Of a DNA stretch of 64,000 bases, positions 17,164-25,782 are shown piece after piece (the first letter of the stretch is position 1; each line of letters starts with the position of its first letter). The notes below the pieces were generated by a model. It made no database searches. It was not told the origin of the DNA and saw only the letters and a list, made by a program, of their open reading frames with translations. The stretch is from Phyllobacterium calauticae (lineage in GTDB: Bacteria > Pseudomonadota > Alphaproteobacteria > Rhizobiales > Rhizobiaceae). Location: positions 108,781-172,780 of the forward strand of contig NZ_JAGENB010000007.1 in NCBI RefSeq assembly GCF_019991125.1. The letters are read 5' to 3'. A program made the translations under genes and the position numbers.

Positions 17164-18657
17164 TCAGCTTGCTTCGAGGCAGAGATATTTGAGTTCGGTG
17201 AAGGCTTCGATGCCGTGGCGCGATCCTTCCCGTCCGAGACCGGATTGCTTCACGCCGCCAAAGGGGATGGGTGCACCGGTGATTTTCACCCGGTTGATCG
17301 CAACCATGCCATATTCGAGCGCCCGGCCCAGACGCAGCATGCGCTGGCCGTCGCGGGTAACGACATAGGCCACAAGACCATATTCCGTATCATTGGCACG
17401 GCGGATGACCTCATCCTCGTCATCAAACACGGTCACAGCGGCCACCGGTCCGAATGTTTCCTCGCGCATGATCAGCGCGGTGTCGGGAACATTGGTCAGC
17501 AGCGTCGGCTGAAAAAACAGAGGGCCGGCTGCGTGACGCTTGCCGCCGGCAAGACACTCTGCACCGCGACCGAGCGCATCCTGCACCTGTTCTTCGACCT
17601 TCTGCACGGCCTTTTCGTGCATCAACGGGCCGATTTCCGCACCTTGCGTCAGACCGGATGCCACTTTCAACACCGCAATTTTCCGGGCAAACGCAGCAAC
17701 AAAAACGTCATGCACCGACCGCTCCACATAAATGCGATTGGCCGCCAGACAGTCCTGGCCAGAAGTGGCAAACTTTGCGCCGATCGCAATTTCCACGGCG
17801 CGATCAATATCGCTATCGGCAAAGATAATCAGGGGCGCGTGTCCACCCAGTTCCATGACGAGATTCTTCATTGTCGGTGCGCACTGCGCTGCAATCAGAC
17901 GTCCGACCTCGGTCGAGCCCGTGAAACTCAAGGCCCGCACACGCGGATCGGCACAAAGCGCCTCGACGATAGGTGCTGCCTTGCCGGTGATGATATTGAA
18001 AACACCGGCTGGCACCCCGGCCCGCTCTGCCAGTTCCGCCAGGGCAAGGGCTGACAACGGCGTCTCGGATGAGGGATGCGCGACAACGGTGCAACCGGCC
18101 GCAAGAGCAGCAGCTGCCTTGCGGGTCAGCATGGCAGACGGGAAATTCCACGGGGTGACGATGCCGACAACGCCAATCGCTTCACGGCTGACCATCATCT
18201 GCGCACCGGGCAGATGGCTGGTCACGCCTTCCGCGTTCAGCCGCTTACCCTCCTCCGCGTAGAACTCGATGAAGGATGCGGCGTATTCGATCTCTCCGCG
18301 CGACTCATCCAGCGGCTTGCCTTGCTCGAGCGTCATGATCAGCGCGAGATCTTCTTTTGCCGCCAGAACGAGATCGTACCATTTGCGTAAAACGGCAGCA
18401 CGCTGTTGCGGCAGCAACGAGCGCCATGAACGGAACGCGCGTGACGCCGCATCGATGGCAAGAGACGTTTCCTGCGGACCGAGAGCGGCGACCCATGCCA
18501 CCGGCATTCCCGATGCCGGGTCACGCACCTCGAATGTCTGCCCACCTTTAGCTGAGCTCCAATGGCCATCAATATAGGCAAGATCGCGCAACATCCTGCG
18601 GTCCTGCAGGCGGTCAAGTCCATCATGGCGTTCGGGTCGTGCGAAATGGGCAGACAT
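17164..18657 (-). CDS. doeC: NAD(P)-dependent semialdehyde dehydrogenase of ectoine breakdown (DoeC/Ssd-like)
   Basis: A 497-residue aldehyde dehydrogenase close to succinate-semialdehyde dehydrogenases. The glutamate region is LVMELGGHAPLIIF and the nucleophilic cysteine lies in SGQDCLAANR; the cofactor stretch SFTGSTEVGRL is also present. In the ectoine pathway it would oxidise aspartate semialdehyde to aspartate, using the product of the adjacent aminotransferase. GGGAGAG precedes the start at 18657. It is first in the minus-strand arm after asnC, 126 bases away. A general succinate-semialdehyde role (GabD) is the main alternative. Confidence 0.87.
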   Translation of the reverse strand: MSAHFARPERHDGLDRLQDRRMLRDLAYIDGHWSSAKGGQTFEVRDPASGMPVAWVAALGPQETSLAIDAASRAFRSWRSLLPQQRAAVLRKWYDLVLAAKEDLALIMTLEQGKPLDESRGEIEYAASFIEFYAEEGKRLNAEGVTSHLPGAQMMVSREAIGVVGIVTPWNFPSAMLTRKAAAALAAGCTVVAHPSSETPLSALALAELAERAGVPAGVFNIITGKAAPIVEALCADPRVRALSFTGSTEVGRLIAAQCAPTMKNLVMELGGHAPLIIFADSDIDRAVEIAIGAKFATSGQDCLAANRIYVERSVHDVFVAAFARKIAVLKVASGLTQGAEIGPLMHEKAVQKVEEQVQDALGRGAECLAGGKRHAAGPLFFQPTLLTNVPDTALIMREETFGPVAAVTVFDDEDEVIRRANDTEYGLVAYVVTRDGQRMLRLGRALEYGMVAINRVKITGAPIPFGGVKQSGLGREGSRHGIEAFTELKYLCLEAS

Positions 18658-18783
18658 CGGGCTCTCCCTGAGAATATCCAGCGATGCTCGCCCATCCCGT
18701 CTGGAGAGAGTGACTGTAACGCGCCGCCCGCAGAGAAAGATTGTCTGATTAAGCCCCCTGATTTGGAGAGATGGACCGGAGTG

Positions 18784-19278
18784 TCAGCCTTCCGGCTGCA
18801 TCAGGTCATGAACAGGCAACGCCGTTTCCTCCTTCACCGTCTTGGTGATGATGTAGGAAAAATACCGGTCGATACCGAGCTCCCGCTGCAACAGATCATC
18901 AATCAGCCGCTGATAGGCATCGATGTCCCGGGCGACAATTTTCAGAATGTAATCGACACCGCCGCCAACCGACCAGCACGAGGTCACCTCAGGCAAAAGC
19001 TTGATCGCCCGCTCAAACCGCTCGAAATCCGCCTGCCTGTGCGATGCAAGAGTGACTTCCACCAGAATGCTGGCAACCGGCGCAACCAGCCGGAGAGCCA
19101 GACGCGCATGGTAGCCTGTGATAATCCCCGCCTTTTCCAGCCGGCGAAGCCTTGTCCAGCACGGCGTCGGAGAGATACCAGCACGTTCGGCAAGGGCGAG
19201 TTTGGTGATCCGTCCGTCCCTTTGGATAGCGTCGAGAATACGGATGTCGATTGCGTCAAGCCTTGGTGCGCCCATCAC
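18784..19278 (-). CDS. asnC: Lrp/AsnC-family regulator of the ectoine genes (DoeX-like)
   Basis: A 164-residue feast/famine regulator. The N-terminal helix-turn-helix is ILDAIQRDGRITKLALAERA with SPTPCWTRLRRLEKAG, and the RAM ligand-binding domain follows (VEVTLASHRQADFERFERA, then CWSVGGGVDYILKIVARD). A second ATG lies one codon in. It sits between the dehydrogenase/aminotransferase arm and the divergent enuR gene. In characterised ectoine clusters an AsnC-type protein activates the genes in response to the intermediate diaminobutyrate or its acetyl form; the same role is inferred here. Confidence 0.9.
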   Translation of the reverse strand: MMGAPRLDAIDIRILDAIQRDGRITKLALAERAGISPTPCWTRLRRLEKAGIITGYHARLALRLVAPVASILVEVTLASHRQADFERFERAIKLLPEVTSCWSVGGGVDYILKIVARDIDAYQRLIDDLLQRELGIDRYFSYIITKTVKEETALPVHDLMQPEG

Positions 19279-19327
19279 TGTTCCAGTTCAAAGAGTGGAT
19301 TGATCATGGCCTTGTGTTTTTCTCATT

Positions 19328-19368
19328 GTCAATTGACCTGATTTCAATCAATCTAAAATCATGACATT
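19328..19368. promoter_or_regulatory. Candidate EnuR/AsnC operators between asnC and enuR
   Basis: A perfect palindrome GTCAATTGAC occupies 19328-19337 and runs into a copy of an ATTGACxTGATTT motif (19332-19346). A second copy in inverse orientation (AAAATCATGACATT, 19355-19368) overlaps the enuR start codon. The same motif is found twice ahead of ehuA. Confidence 0.5.
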
Positions 19369-20746
19369 ATGGCGACCCGATATCAGTTCACTCACCCGCC
19401 CTGCCTATCTCTCCCTGGCGGACCAGATTGCGCGCGCCATCGGTGACGGCACGCTGGAAGCAGGCGCCCGCCTGCCGACCCACCGGAAGATGGCAGAGGA
19501 TCTGCACCTGTCCGTTCAGACGGTCAGCCGCGCCTATGAGGAACTCATTCGCCGCGGCATGCTTTCTGGCGAAACCGGGCGCGGCAGTTTCGTCAAGGCG
19601 CAGCGGCGCGAAATCGATCAACCCTATCTGCCGGAACGGCTCGGCGAAGTGATTGACCTTTCGATTCTCAAGCCTGTCTGCGAGAAAATGCATCATGAGC
19701 GTTTGAAGAAGGCGCTGGGCTGGTTGTCCGAAACCCTGCCGGCAAGTTCGGCCCTGTCGTTCCGCCCGAACGTGGTTTTTCCGCGCCACCGCACCACTGC
19801 AGTCAAATGGCTGCGCGCGTGCGGCCTTGATGTCCCTGCCTCGAATATCAGCATTACCAACGGCGCGACCGCTGCGATGACAGTCGCGATCATGAGCGTT
19901 GCGCCTGTCGGTTCAACGATTGCGACCGAGGCCACCGGGCACCATACCCTTGTGCCACTCGCCTCCTATCTGGGCCTCACGCTCAAAGGCATCGCCATTG
20001 ACGATCAGGGTATCATCCCCGAGGCGTTGGACGCCGCGTGCAAGGAATCCAGCATTCGCGCGCTATTTGTACAGCCGGCAGCGATCAATCCGTATGCCAC
20101 GGTGATGGGATCGGTCCGCCGCGCCCAGATTGTCGAGGTTGCACGCAAGCGCGATATTGCCATCGTCGAAAGCGACATACTCGGCCCTCTGGTCGAGGAT
20201 CGCCCGCCGCCGATTGCCGCACTGGCTCCAGAGCGGACCCTCTATTTCACCAGCTTTACCAAGACTGTCGTACCCGGTTTGCGCATCGGCTATCTCGCGG
20301 CACCCGACCGTTACGTCGCCGCCGTCGCCAACCGCCACCTCGTTTCCAACTGGATGGCAACCCCGATGGTCGCGGAGATCGCCACACGCTGGGTTGAGGA
20401 CGGCACGGCCATGGAGCTGGTCGAATGGCAGCGCGAAGCTCTGCGGCGCAGACATGAAATTGCATCCCAGGTGCTTTCGGGCACATTTTTTCGCTCGCAT
20501 CCGCAAAGCCTGCACATCTGGCTGCCACTGACTGACGGGCGAACGGAAGAGACCTTCGTCGCTCAGGCGCGCCTGCAGAATGTGGCTATTGCACCCGGTG
20601 CATCATTCCGCATTTCGCAGGAAGACTGGACACCGGCCGTGCGCATATCCCTCGGCTCCACCACGGAAGAGGAATTGCTGCGTGGCCTCACGGTCGTCGG
20701 AAGTCTGCTGCAGGGTGATCCCGAACACCTGTTGCTCGCCATTTAG
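19361..20746 (+). CDS. enuR: MocR/GntR-type PLP-dependent repressor of ectoine catabolism
   Basis: A 461-residue MocR regulator. Residues 10-80 form a GntR winged helix (AEDLHLSVQTVSRAYEELI and on), joined to a type I aminotransferase-fold domain. The PLP lysine is Lys301 in FTSFTKTVVPG, equivalent to the lysine (about 302) reported for EnuR of Ruegeria. PLP-bound EnuR senses ectoine-pathway intermediates and releases the promoter. The gene is divergent from asnC and 123 bases upstream of ehuA, the same layout as in known clusters. The ATG at 19361 overlaps a putative operator, consistent with autorepression. Confidence 0.92.
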   Translation: MTLWRPDISSLTRPAYLSLADQIARAIGDGTLEAGARLPTHRKMAEDLHLSVQTVSRAYEELIRRGMLSGETGRGSFVKAQRREIDQPYLPERLGEVIDLSILKPVCEKMHHERLKKALGWLSETLPASSALSFRPNVVFPRHRTTAVKWLRACGLDVPASNISITNGATAAMTVAIMSVAPVGSTIATEATGHHTLVPLASYLGLTLKGIAIDDQGIIPEALDAACKESSIRALFVQPAAINPYATVMGSVRRAQIVEVARKRDIAIVESDILGPLVEDRPPPIAALAPERTLYFTSFTKTVVPGLRIGYLAAPDRYVAAVANRHLVSNWMATPMVAEIATRWVEDGTAMELVEWQREALRRRHEIASQVLSGTFFRSHPQSLHIWLPLTDGRTEETFVAQARLQNVAIAPGASFRISQEDWTPAVRISLGSTTEEELLRGLTVVGSLLQGDPEHLLLAI

Positions 20747-20780
20747 TCAAAGCGCGCAATTTCATGGCAATAAAACTTAT

Positions 20781-20819
20781 ATTGTCATGATTTAATTTTT
20801 ATAATTGACATGATTTGAT
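20781..20819 (+). promoter_or_regulatory. Direct-repeat operator and promoter region of ehuA
   Basis: Two near-identical 16-base elements, ATTGTCATGATTTAAT (20781-20796) and ATTGACATGATTTGAT (20804-20819), differ at two positions and are spaced 23 bases apart, about two helical turns. TATAAT lies between them (20800-20805). The same motif recurs ahead of asnC/enuR. This is the likely binding region for EnuR, AsnC or both. Confidence 0.55.
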
Positions 20820-20869
20820 AAGTCTCTCATCGTTTAGGCATAGCCGGTCTCAACCAGAGGGAGAGACGC

Positions 20870-21691
20870 ATGCCGCCAATCAACGACACAAGAACAGCAA
20901 CCACGGCTCAGCCGCCGATCATCGAGATCGACGGCATCAGCAAGAGCTTCGGCGCGTTCAAGGTTCTTGATCAGTTGTCATTCAATGTCGCGCCGGGTGA
21001 GAAGCTGGCGCTTATAGGACCGTCCGGTTCCGGCAAGACCACGATCCTGCGTATTCTCATGACACTGGAAGGCATCGACAGCGGCGATATTCGCGTTGCA
21101 GGCGAAAATCTCTACCGGATGCAGAAGAATGGCGGCCTGCAACCGGCTGACGAAAACCATCTGCACAAAATGCGCGCCCAGATTGGCATGGTGTTCCAGC
21201 TCTTCAATCTGTTCCCCCACAAATGCGTTCTCGATAACGTGACGCTGGCACCCATGCTGACGAAAAACACGCCGCGCAGGCAGGCCGAAGAGCAGGCCGT
21301 GCAATTGCTTGAGATGGTCGGGCTTGCCGACAAGGCCAAATCAATGCCTTCGCAGCTGTCGGGCGGGCAGAAACAGCGTGTTGCCATTGCCCGTGCCCTG
21401 GCGCTGCAACCCAAGATCATGCTTTTTGACGAAGTGACGTCAGCACTGGATCCTGAACTGGTCGAGGAAGTGCTCAACGTCCTGTGGCGTCTGTCCGAGG
21501 AAACGGACATGACCATGCTGCTCGTCACCCACGAAATGGGGTTTGCCCACGAATTTGCCGATCGGGTCCTGTTCTTTGACCGGGGCAAGATCATCGAGGA
21601 TGGCAAACCCGAAGAAATTTTCCGCCATCCCAAACAGGAACGCACGCAGGCATTCCTGAAAAAGATCATCGCCGCCGGTCACAGGGTTTGA
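20870..21691 (+). CDS. ehuA: Ectoine/hydroxyectoine ABC transporter ATP-binding protein
   Basis: A 273-residue ATPase of the polar amino acid transporter type. Walker A is GPSGSGKTT near residue 45, the signature is [14 protein letters not shown], and Walker B leads to [14 protein letters not shown]. It would energise import by EhuBCD. A GAGGGAGAG site precedes the ATG. It opens the plus-strand operon ehuABCD-eutABC-doeAB, whose gene order identifies it. By sequence alone it would be just an amino acid ATPase. Confidence 0.92.
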   Translation: MPPINDTRTATTAQPPIIEIDGISKSFGAFKVLDQLSFNVAPGEKLALIGPSGSGKTTILRILMTLEGIDSGDIRVAGENLYRMQKNGGLQPADENHLHKMRAQIGMVFQLFNLFPHKCVLDNVTLAPMLTKNTPRRQAEEQAVQLLEMVGLADKAKSMPSQLSGGQKQRVAIARALALQPKIMLFDEVTSALDPELVEEVLNVLWRLSEETDMTMLLVTHEMGFAHEFADRVLFFDRGKIIEDGKPEEIFRHPKQERTQAFLKKIIAAGHRV

Positions 21692-21743
21692 CCGGGGCGG
21701 CACCTGCACACCTTAAAACAAAGAAAACTGAGGAGTTGGGAAC

Positions 21744-22589
21744 ATGTTGAACTTGAAAACAATGAGTGCGTCGATCGGAGCGATTGCACTGTCCGCCATG
21801 GCGCTTTCCATGCCTGCAAAAGCGGATGAAGCGCTCGACAAACTGAAAGCGCAGGGCTTTGCCCGCATTGCCATTGCCAATGAACCACCTTTCACCGCGG
21901 TCAAGCCGGATGGCACGGTGTCCGGCGCGGGCCCTGATGTCGCCCGGGCCGTCTTCAAGAAGCTCGGCGTCGCCGACGTGGTCGCCTCCATTTCCGAGTA
22001 TGGCGCCATGATCCCGGGCCTTCAGGCAGGACGTCATGATGTGGTGACAGCCGGCTTGTTCATGAAACCGGAGCGCTGCAAGGCCGTTGCCTATTCTGAG
22101 CCGATCCTGTGCGATGCCGAAGCTTTTCTGGTCAAGAAGGGTAACCCCAAGGGCTTCAAGAGCTACAAGGATATCGCCGTGGATGCGAAAGCGACGATCG
22201 GTGCGCCCGGTGGCGGCACGGAAGAGCGGCTGGCGCTGGAAGCCGGCGTGCCGCGTGACCGCGTGATCGTTGTCCCCGATGGCCAAAGCGGCATCAAGAT
22301 GCTGCAGGACGGGCGTATCGATGTGTATTCCCTGCCGGTTCTTTCGATCAACGATCTGGTCAAGAAGGCCAATGATCCGAATGTCGAAGTCTTCGCTCCC
22401 GTCGTCAACGCGCCGGTCTATTGCGATGGCGCTGCCTTCCGCAAAGACCAGACCACCCTGCGTGACGAGTTCGACAAGGTCCTCGCCGAGATGAAGACAT
22501 CAGGTGAATTTGCAAGGATTGTCGAACCCTACGGCTTCTCCGCCAAGGCTGCCATGTCAACCACGCGCGACAAGCTTTGCGCCGGCTGA
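21744..22589 (+). CDS. ehuB: Ectoine/hydroxyectoine-binding periplasmic protein
   Basis: A 281-residue family 3 solute-binding protein with a Sec signal (MLNLKTMSASIGAIALSAMA, cleavage near AKA-DE). Ligand-pocket stretches of the family are present (IANEPPFTAVKPDG; GAGPDVARAVFKKLG; AGLFMKPERC). It would catch ectoine and 5-hydroxyectoine in the periplasm and pass them to EhuCD. GAGGAG precedes the ATG. A stable hairpin lies directly after the gene, typical of transcripts that keep the binding protein in excess. Confidence 0.92.
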   Translation: MLNLKTMSASIGAIALSAMALSMPAKADEALDKLKAQGFARIAIANEPPFTAVKPDGTVSGAGPDVARAVFKKLGVADVVASISEYGAMIPGLQAGRHDVVTAGLFMKPERCKAVAYSEPILCDAEAFLVKKGNPKGFKSYKDIAVDAKATIGAPGGGTEERLALEAGVPRDRVIVVPDGQSGIKMLQDGRIDVYSLPVLSINDLVKKANDPNVEVFAPVVNAPVYCDGAAFRKDQTTLRDEFDKVLAEMKTSGEFARIVEPYGFSAKAAMSTTRDKLCAG

Positions 22590-22604
22590 CACACACCCTG
22601 TCAC

Positions 22605-22634
22605 GATCACTCCGGTGTTGAAACCGGAGTGATC
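22605..22634 (+). terminator. Perfect hairpin between ehuB and ehuC
   Basis: GATCACTCCGGT (22605-22616) and ACCGGAGTGATC (22623-22634) are fully complementary 12-base arms with a six-base loop. There is no T tract. It probably stabilises the upstream ehuB message or attenuates reading into ehuC, giving more binding protein than permease. Confidence 0.65.
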
Positions 22635-22669
22635 ACCCGCAATTTCCGTCACGAATGAGAGCATGACCG

Positions 22670-23329
22670 ATGGGCCAATGGGCCGGATACTTACAGCTGA
22701 TTCTGGAAGGGGCGCTGGTTACGATCAAGCTGACCCTGATGGGGTCGGTGCTTGCGCTGATCATGGCCTTTATCGCCGGGCTCGGCCGGATATCGCGCTT
22801 CCGGGCTGTGCGCGCATTGGCCACCACCTATATCGAATTCTTTCGCGGCACATCCATCTTTGTCCAGCTTTTCTGGGCCTATTTCGTGCTGCCGCTGCTC
22901 GGCTTCTCGCTCACACCGCTGCAGGCAGGTGTTCTGGCGCTGGGTCTCAACGTGGGAGCCTATGGCGCCGAAGTCGTACGCGGCGCGATCAAGTCCATCG
23001 GCCGGGAACAGTATGAGGCGTGCATTGCGCTGAACTTCAGCCGCTGGCAGAGCTTGCGCCATATCATTCTGCCGCAGGCCTTCGTGCTGATGCTGCCAAC
23101 TTTTGGCAACAATGCGATCGAGCTTTTGAAGGCCTCCGCCGTGGTGTCACTGATTTCACTTTCGGACATGACGTTCCAGGCGCAGGTCGTGCGCGCGCAG
23201 ACAGGCAGCACATTGATGCCATTCCTGACCATTCTCGTTCTCTACTTCCTTATGTCGTCGGTCATCTCCGCCTCGATCCGCGGATTGGAGCGTTATCTGA
23301 CCCGCGGCCTTGACGGCGTGAGGTCCTGA
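22670..23329 (+). CDS. ehuC: Ectoine/hydroxyectoine ABC transporter permease
   Basis: A 219-residue inner-membrane permease of the polar amino acid family, with several hydrophobic segments. The EAA-type loop is YEACIALNFSRWQSLRHIILP. It pairs with the next permease, EhuD, one base downstream. The start at 22670 begins MGQWAGYLQLILEGALV, a normal N-terminus for the family. Confidence 0.9.
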   Translation: MGQWAGYLQLILEGALVTIKLTLMGSVLALIMAFIAGLGRISRFRAVRALATTYIEFFRGTSIFVQLFWAYFVLPLLGFSLTPLQAGVLALGLNVGAYGAEVVRGAIKSIGREQYEACIALNFSRWQSLRHIILPQAFVLMLPTFGNNAIELLKASAVVSLISLSDMTFQAQVVRAQTGSTLMPFLTILVLYFLMSSVISASIRGLERYLTRGLDGVRS

Positions 23330-23330
23330 G

Positions 23331-23993
23331 ATGGAGTGGGATTGGGCCTTTGTTGTCGAAATTCTTCCGACCATGATCGAGGGCGTGAAGATCACCATTC
23401 TGGCAACCCTTCTGGGATCGGTGCTTGCTGCCATTATCGGCCTTGGCTTGGCCATCCTGCGCCGCTCGAAGAATGTCTTTGTCTCGAAACCGGTTGGCTT
23501 TCTTGCCGACTTCATTCGCGGCACGCCGTTGCTCGTGCAGCTGTATTTCATCTTCTACGTGCTGCCCGATGCGGGCATTACCCTTTCACCGCTGGTCGCC
23601 GGCGTCATCGGTCTTGGCCTGCACTACGGCACCTATACGGCGGAGGTCTATCGCGGTGGCATTGACAACGTGGCGCGCGGCCAGTGGGAAGCTGCCCGCG
23701 CCTGCAATCTCTCGGCGTTCCAGACCTGGACCCGGATCATTCTGCCGCAAGCCCTGCCGCCGATGATCCCCGCACTCGCCAACTACTTCATCGCCATGTT
23801 CAAGGAAACGCCGTTGCTTTCCGCCATCACCGTGCTTGAGCTGATGAACCAGGCGCGCAGCATCGCCAATTACAACTATCGCTACATTGAGCCGATCACG
23901 CTGGTAGGCGCATTCTTCCTGGTGATCAGTCTTGTGTCCGTCATTGCCCTGCGCTGGCTCGAACGCCGCTATGGGCAGATCGAGGAGAGATAA
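23331..23993 (+). CDS. ehuD: Ectoine/hydroxyectoine ABC transporter permease
   Basis: A 220-residue permease paralogous to EhuC. It has the FIRGTPLLVQLYFIFYVLPD stretch and the EAA loop WEAARACNLSAFQTWTRIIL. EhuC and EhuD would form the membrane channel. Its stop is one base before the start of eutA, so the transporter and the catabolic genes are read together. Confidence 0.9.
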   Translation: MEWDWAFVVEILPTMIEGVKITILATLLGSVLAAIIGLGLAILRRSKNVFVSKPVGFLADFIRGTPLLVQLYFIFYVLPDAGITLSPLVAGVIGLGLHYGTYTAEVYRGGIDNVARGQWEAARACNLSAFQTWTRIILPQALPPMIPALANYFIAMFKETPLLSAITVLELMNQARSIANYNYRYIEPITLVGAFFLVISLVSVIALRWLERRYGQIEER

Positions 23994-23994
23994 T

Positions 23995-24774
23995 ATGGGT
24001 ATTCCGAGCAAGGTCACCCAGACGATGACGCCGCTTGGCTTCGATGACCGCCCCATTGCCAGGCGCATCGGTCTCGTGATCCTGGCCACGGATCACACGA
24101 CGGAACCGGACTTTCAGCGCTTGGTCGCCAGCGACACGATCGGGCTCTATACGGCGCGCATCCCCTATGCCAATCCGACGACACCGGAGAATCTGCGTCG
24201 CATGCAGCCCGGACTGACGGTTGGCGCCGGATTGATCCTGCCCGACGAGGATCTCGACGCGATCTGCTATTCCTGCACCTCCGCATCGGTGGTTATCGGT
24301 GACGATGCGGTCGAGGCCGCGATCAAGGCCGCCAAGCCGGGCGTGCCGGTCATTACTCCACCGCTCGCCGCCGTTCAGGGTCTCAATGCCTTCGGCGCCC
24401 GCCGGATCAGTGTGCTTACGCCCTATACAGTCGAGACAAGTACCCCGATGCTGGCTTATTTCCAGGCCAAGGGTTTCGATATTGCCCGCTTCACCTGTTT
24501 CGGTCTTGAAGACGACCGGGAAATGGCACGCATTAAGCCCGCATCGCTCGTAGCAGCAGCAACTGAAGCCACGGCTCCGGATTGCGATGCCCTGTTCATA
24601 TCCTGCACCGCATTGCGCGCCGCCATCGCCGCCCCGCAGATCGAAGCAGTGATCGGCAAACCCGTTGTCACAAGTAATCTCGCCACGGCATGGGCAACAT
24701 TGCGTCTGTGCGGCGAAAATCAACCACGACCGGAACTGGGACAGTTGATGACCCATCCCCTGGCTGCCTGGTAA
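23995..24774 (+). CDS. eutA: Hydroxyectoine utilisation protein, Asp/Glu racemase family
   Basis: A 259-residue protein of the Asp/Glu racemase/maleate isomerase superfamily. The two catalytic-type cysteines appear in ICYSCTSASVVIG (near residue 90) and FISCTALRAA (near 200). The frame is open upstream inside ehuD; the ATG at 23995 is used because GAGGAGAG precedes it. In known clusters EutA works with EutB and EutC to convert 5-hydroxyectoine to ectoine; the exact step of each is established mainly by genetics. It lies two bases after ehuD. Confidence 0.88.
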   Translation: MGIPSKVTQTMTPLGFDDRPIARRIGLVILATDHTTEPDFQRLVASDTIGLYTARIPYANPTTPENLRRMQPGLTVGAGLILPDEDLDAICYSCTSASVVIGDDAVEAAIKAAKPGVPVITPPLAAVQGLNAFGARRISVLTPYTVETSTPMLAYFQAKGFDIARFTCFGLEDDREMARIKPASLVAAATEATAPDCDALFISCTALRAAIAAPQIEAVIGKPVVTSNLATAWATLRLCGENQPRPELGQLMTHPLAAW

Positions 24775-24780
24775 ATCAGC

Positions 24781-25782
24781 ATGACCCGAACATTCGTCAC
24801 CCTGACCGAGATCAAGGCAGCCCGCGCCGTGATTGCACCGCACATCCTGCGCACCCCCGCGGTTCCCTCGGCAAGCCTGACCGAACGAATGGGACTGCCC
24901 GTCCATCTCAAACTGGAACACCGGCAGATCACCGGAGCATTCAAGCTGCGGGGCGCCCTCAACGCCTTGAACAGCCTGTCACCGGATGAAAGACAGCGCG
25001 GTGTTGTCACCGCGTCAACCGGCAATCACGGCCGCGCCCTCGCCTATGCTTCAGGGCTGCAAAGCATTCGCTCCGTTATCTGCATGTCGAACCTTGTGCC
25101 TGGCAACAAGGTGGATGAGATCCGCAAGCTCGGCGCGGAAATCCGGATTGTCGGCACGTCGCAGGATGAGGCCCAGGAGGAAGTCGAGAAGATCGTCGCA
25201 AGGGACGGTCTCGTCATGGTTCCGCCCTTTGACGACCCGGCTATCGTTGCCGGTCAGGGAACGATTGGACTGGAGATCGTCGAGGACGTGCCGGACGTGG
25301 AAACCGTTCTCGTCCCGCTTTCCGGCGGCGGGCTCATCGCCGGGATTGCTGCGGCAATCAAAGGCTTGAAGCCAAAAACCAGGATCATCGGCATTTCCAT
25401 GCAGAACGGCGCGGCAATGGCCGCCAGCCTGAAAGCCGGTCACCCCGTCAGCGTTGTGGAACGGCAAAGCCTGGCGGATTCCCTCGGCGGCGGCATCGGC
25501 CTCAGCAATAACGTGACCTTCGGGATGGTGCGCGCGCTCGTCGATGAGGTCGTGCTGCTCTCTGAAGAAGAAATAGCGGCGGGCATCGTCCACGCCTACG
25601 CGCAGGAGCGGGAAATCATCGAAGGCGCGGCGGCCGTCGGTATCGGAGCGCTCCTTGCAGGCAAGATCCGGTTGCAGGGAACGGTGATCGCCCTGCTGTC
25701 CGGCCGCAATATCGACATGGACCAGCACCGCCGCATTGTCGCCGGATATCAGGCAGGGGAGACCATGCCATGTCCCGCATGA
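24781..25782 (+). CDS. eutB: Hydroxyectoine utilisation dehydratase EutB, threonine dehydratase family
   Basis: A 333-residue fold-type II PLP enzyme similar to threonine/serine dehydratases. The PLP lysine lies in ITGAFKLRGALN (near residue 54), the substrate loop is STGNHGRALAYAS, and the phosphate-binding glycine loop is LSGGGLIAGIAAAI. It is thought to dehydrate the hydroxylated ring-derived intermediate during hydroxyectoine use. It starts six bases after eutA and overlaps eutC by 13 bases. Confidence 0.9.
   Translation: MTRTFVTLTEIKAARAVIAPHILRTPAVPSASLTERMGLPVHLKLEHRQITGAFKLRGALNALNSLSPDERQRGVVTASTGNHGRALAYASGLQSIRSVICMSNLVPGNKVDEIRKLGAEIRIVGTSQDEAQEEVEKIVARDGLVMVPPFDDPAIVAGQGTIGLEIVEDVPDVETVLVPLSGGGLIAGIAAAIKGLKPKTRIIGISMQNGAAMAASLKAGHPVSVVERQSLADSLGGGIGLSNNVTFGMVRALVDEVVLLSEEEIAAGIVHAYAQEREIIEGAAAVGIGALLAGKIRLQGTVIALLSGRNIDMDQHRRIVAGYQAGETMPCPA

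Noticed and set aside
16678..18054. 458-codon plus-strand frame opposite the aminotransferase and dehydrogenase
   Set aside because: It spans two clear minus-strand genes and their gap; the residues are a reverse-strand shadow.
23941..24921. 326-codon minus-strand frame opposite eutA
   Set aside because: Cysteine/histidine/glycine-rich shadow of eutA and the start of eutB; no ribosome site.
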